Assembly: GCF_041296385.1 (NCBI RefSeq)
Contig: NW_027184061.1
Location: forward strand, 1,641,501-1,705,500
Direction: 5' to 3'
DNA: 64,000 nucleotides
DNA from: Aphelocoma coerulescens
Lineage: Eukaryota > Chordata > Aves > Passeriformes > Corvidae
Numbering within the stretch: the first letter of the stretch is position 1; every line of letters begins with the position of its first letter. A program made the position numbers and the translations under genes. Shown here in pieces: positions 60,830 to 64,000 of the stretch. The notes under the pieces are model-generated. The model worked only from the letters and a program-made list of their open reading frames with translations, did no database searches and was not told the origin of the DNA.

Positions 60830-62160
60830 TGCTGCTGCTGGAGACATGGAGGGTGACATCAAGGATGACAAGCTCTTCCTCCACCTGGCAAGCTGAAGAT
60901 GATGGACTTCAATTGTGGCACCTTCTCCAAAGCCAGGCTCCACAGCGAATTTGCAGATGAGTCCACATGCAGGGGGATGCTCCCAGATTTGTGCATTGCA
61001 CAGCCTGGCCGGGAAGCAAAGTTTCCCCCCTTTGCTGGGGCAGATGCAACCAATTCTTCAATCGGCTGCCAAGCTGCTTTTTGGCAGGGCTGGGGGGATG
61101 GGCTGGGCTGGTTTTGAAATGGGAGTCTGCTCCTGGCCCTGCTGACAGTCCCCAGCACCCACCGTGGCCCGCCCTGGGGCTGGGGCTGGGGCAGCCAGCC
61201 CGACACAAACAAAGCCCCATGGTGGGAGCAGAGGTTGGACACCAGAAGCTGTGCATGGGCTGCTTTGCTCTGCAGGCAAGGAAGGGCTTGGGCTGCTCCA
61301 CTGCCCTTGTTGGCTTTGGGCTCAGCATGACTTTTGGGGGCAGTGCAGGGGGAAGGCAGAAAGCGTGGGCTGCCCTGGCCTGTGGGTGGGTTTTTCCCTC
61401 GCATGGCGGGCTTGGGCCTTCCTCAAGGCCCAGCAGGGAGAAGATTTTTTACCTTTTTCCTTGTCTTCCGTTTTTGTCTGTAATCTCTTTTCATTGATAT
61501 ATGGTTTGTTTTTCCAAAGGAAGCGTTCTAGGTGCTGTCTGGTCCGGATGGCGAAGTGCTTGGGAGCAGCTGTGGCGTGGATGGGACGTGCCCTTGGAGA
61601 AGGGCTGAGGACACCGTTTGGGAGCAGCTTTTCTTCTGGCAGCGGGAGGCGTGAGGTGGGTGCCCGTCCTCTTGGCACGGCTGGGATAAGGGCTTTTGGG
61701 AGACGGCAGCGAGCGCAGCAGCATCCCGCCCTGGGCAGCTGCTGAGGAGGTGGCTGTGCCACGGCCGGCTGCAGGCTGGGCACGTGTCCTGCCCTCCTGC
61801 TCTCCTGCCAGAGGCAGCAATGCTGGGCAGCTTTGGGCAGCGCTCTGAGCGCGGCCAGCACGGCCTGGGCACCGCGGGCGGCTGGGACAAGGGGGACGGG
61901 AGCCTTCAGCTGACGGGCGCTTTCTGCTTTCTCTCCTTGCAGCCGGGCTCTGTGGATGCTGAGGCTGCTCTGGGCTCCGCCAGGGCTCTGCTGCGGCTCA
62001 GCCCCGGGGCCACGAGAAGCCAAAGAAGAAACGCCGTGACCTGCAGCAGAGACGTGCTTGAGCAGCTCGGCAGTGCAGCTCAAGTTTGCAGAGCGTGCAC
62101 CTCCAGGGGAAAATATGACACCCCCCCAATAACAAACTTGTTCAGTAACTTCTGAAATGA
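60830..62160 (+). pseudogene. PIM-kinase-derived relic downstream of the right PIM gene
   Basis: At about 60,840-60,960 the frames read a decayed PIM stretch: GDIKDDKLFLHLAS, then KMMDFNCGTFSKARLHSEFADES. This stands where the gene has RDIKPENILVDLATG...LIDFGCGTYLQ...SFAGE. What follows (61,165-61,420) resembles PIM intron 3. No later kinase exon is recognisable. This is a decayed tandem duplicate, mirrored at 430-1,740. Confidence 0.62.
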
Positions 62161-64000
62161 AATCAGTCTGGGATGACCCCCAATGACATTTTTCAGCTTG
62201 CTCAAGCTGAAGCTCAGCCTTTCTCTGAACAGTTCTCTCCCCCACCTGCCTTTTGCTCCACAAGTGCTCCCTCTTTCCCCCAGTGAGTTCCCAGCTCACC
62301 GCAGTCCCCATTGCACTGTAGCCTTCCTTGATGCCCCTGGCCACGAGTGAGCCCCAGGTTTAGGGACTCATGTTGTCACTGGCTGAAGAACAGCAATGTC
62401 TCAGAGCTCTGGTGAGATTTGGGGGTCATTCAGAGCTGCTCTCCAGGCCTCAGCTCTGCTCACTGCTGGGTTCCCACTTCCTTTTCCTCATTCTTCACAG
62501 AGCAGGATGAGCTCTGTGAATGCCCTTGACCCTCACCACTCTTCCCAGCCCAGCCACCCAGCCCAGTTAGGCTTAAGCTGGAGCTTCTCTGTCTCCTCTG
62601 GCACCCCAGTGCAGTCCCCTCTGAGGGGAGCAGCAGCCCCAGAGCGCAGCACACAGCAGTGCAGGCCACACCTGGAGCAGCTCCCTGCAGCCATGGCCTG
62701 GCTCTTTGTGGCAACCAAATGCTCCCTGTGTGCAGCTGTCCCTGGAGGATGGCCCCAGGGCAGAGCCCAGCCGGGCTCCCACTGCATCCCCTGGAGCCTG
62801 GGGCAGACAGCGCTGGCAGAGCTGAGGTTCATGGTGAGCACCCAGCGCTGTGGCTCGCAGTCGCTGTTTGCAAGCGTTGTGATCTCATCTCCTGCAACCT
62901 GTGGGGAAAACGAGCTGTGCAGCCAGGCCAGCGCTGCCCCTCTGGGCAGGGACGAGGCTGAAGGCCTTTCCTGTTGCCGAGGAGGTGGCATTAAGCCTTA
63001 GTGGGGCCTGGCAGCTGTGGAGCCGGATCTCGCCCGCTGTCCGGGACTCGCTGCCCACCAACCGTCCCCACCCGCCGGCTCCGTTCTGCAGGGACAGAAG
63101 GCTCTGGCTGTGCGAGGGTTTCCATCACGTCTGTGTACCCGTGGCTGTGGAACGCACATGGAGAGGGAAAGTGTCAGTCCCGGTGCTGGCACACTCCTTC
63201 CTTTCCATACAGGACACGTCCCTGCGCACCCCGTGTGCGGATCTATTCAAAGGAGAGGCGTGGATAGAGATTTCCCACAGAGCTCTGACTCTGGCGGAAC
63301 TCACCTTGTCAGCCAGCAGCCAGGGCATTTGTTTCCCAGCTCTGTGTCAGTCGGTGCCCCAGAGCTGAAGGGAGCAGCATTTAGAAGCAGTTTCCAGATT
63401 TCTAGGCAGGCAGTGGAGCTGACAAGCATCCGTGCAACTTGCCGTGTTCATCGGGAGGGGCTGCTGCTTCTTTGGGAATACAGTACAACGGAGACACGAG
63501 ACTTGGAAAAATCCCAGCTCTCTGTGGATTTGTGCAAGAGGGGCAGCAGCAGAAACACTTTGTGTCTGCTTGTGGGGACACAAGGTCCAAGGAGCGGGGC
63601 TGGCAGAGGGTGACCTGGGCCGCTGGCAGCTCAAGTCCCGTGTGTTGCGTCTGCCTGAGGGAAAGTTCACGGGCCTTCCAGGGCTGTGCTTTGCATTGGT
63701 AGCTGGACGGGTGCTGGTAACAGAGCGGTGTTCTGGCTACTGCCCAGCAGCGCTGTCCCTCTGCCATTCCTTCCCCCATCAGAGGGGATGGGAGTGGGCA
63801 GGATCCTGGCAGGGGACACAGCCAGGCCAGCGGACCCAAATCAGCCAAGGGGATGTTCCAACCATATGACCCAGATCAGATGTATAAAGCAAAGGGAGAG
63901 AGGAGGAAGGGCAGGGGGAGCTTTTGTGATTCCTCAACTTTTTCCTTCCAGAGAAACCATTCCATGTGCAGAAGCCCAGCTTGCTGGGAAGTGTCCGAAC
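62161..64000. other. Right flank, no gene recognised
   Basis: Up to about 62,571 this mirrors 1-420. Beyond that its partner would lie outside the window. It is moderately GC-rich with several short open frames on both strands. I see no domain, repeat or RNA gene that I can support. Confidence 0.4.

Noticed and set aside
62572..64000. Possible gene in the right flank
   Set aside because: Short open frames overlap on both strands, with no splice pattern or domain that I could recognise.

Overview
The window looks like nuclear DNA of a songbird. It combines spliced kinase genes of the PIM and PAK families, both of which are known to have expanded in songbirds. It also holds a C2H2 zinc-finger gene, MHC class II B fragments with SXY promoter modules, CR1 retrotransposon ends and several avian-type endogenous retroviruses (ERVs). 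No chromosome can be assigned from sequence alone; an MHC-bearing microchromosome or a repeat-rich W segment would both fit.

The dominant structure is a large imperfect palindrome. The left arm (about 1-23,990) and the right arm (about 30,320-62,571) carry the same loci in mirror order around a 6.3 kb spacer. From outside inward each arm holds a PIM-derived relic, an intact PIM-like kinase, an MHC-II promoter-like segment, ERV insertions, a reversed PIM intron relic, an intact PAK-like kinase with its CpG island, a gammaretrovirus-like ERV, a second CpG/SXY segment and the zinc-finger gene. The left arm is cut by the window edge, so the palindrome probably continues beyond base 1. The mirror of 62,572-64,000 is therefore not in view.

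The arms are not identical. The right arm carries an extra ERV unit (34.2-37.6 kb) and a nest of ERVs (about 48-55.4 kb). The left arm alone carries an MHC class II B 3' fragment with a minisatellite (6.0-7.1 kb) and a CTTTTT array (19.8-19.9 kb). By eye the kinase exons differ by only a few percent or less between arms, and both copies of each kinase look catalytically competent. The zinc-finger copies differ far more: the right is open with seven fingers, while the left has six fingers and one premature stop.

The spacer holds broken MHC class II B gene pieces (signal peptide, beta-1 and transmembrane exons, no beta-2 exon) and LTR-like sequence. The most distinctive gene product is the PAK-like kinase. 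Its first exon encodes a hydrophobic segment, its third exon encodes fourteen in-frame ten-residue acidic and tryptophan-rich repeats, and a PAK-type kinase domain follows. No p21-binding (CRIB) domain is visible.
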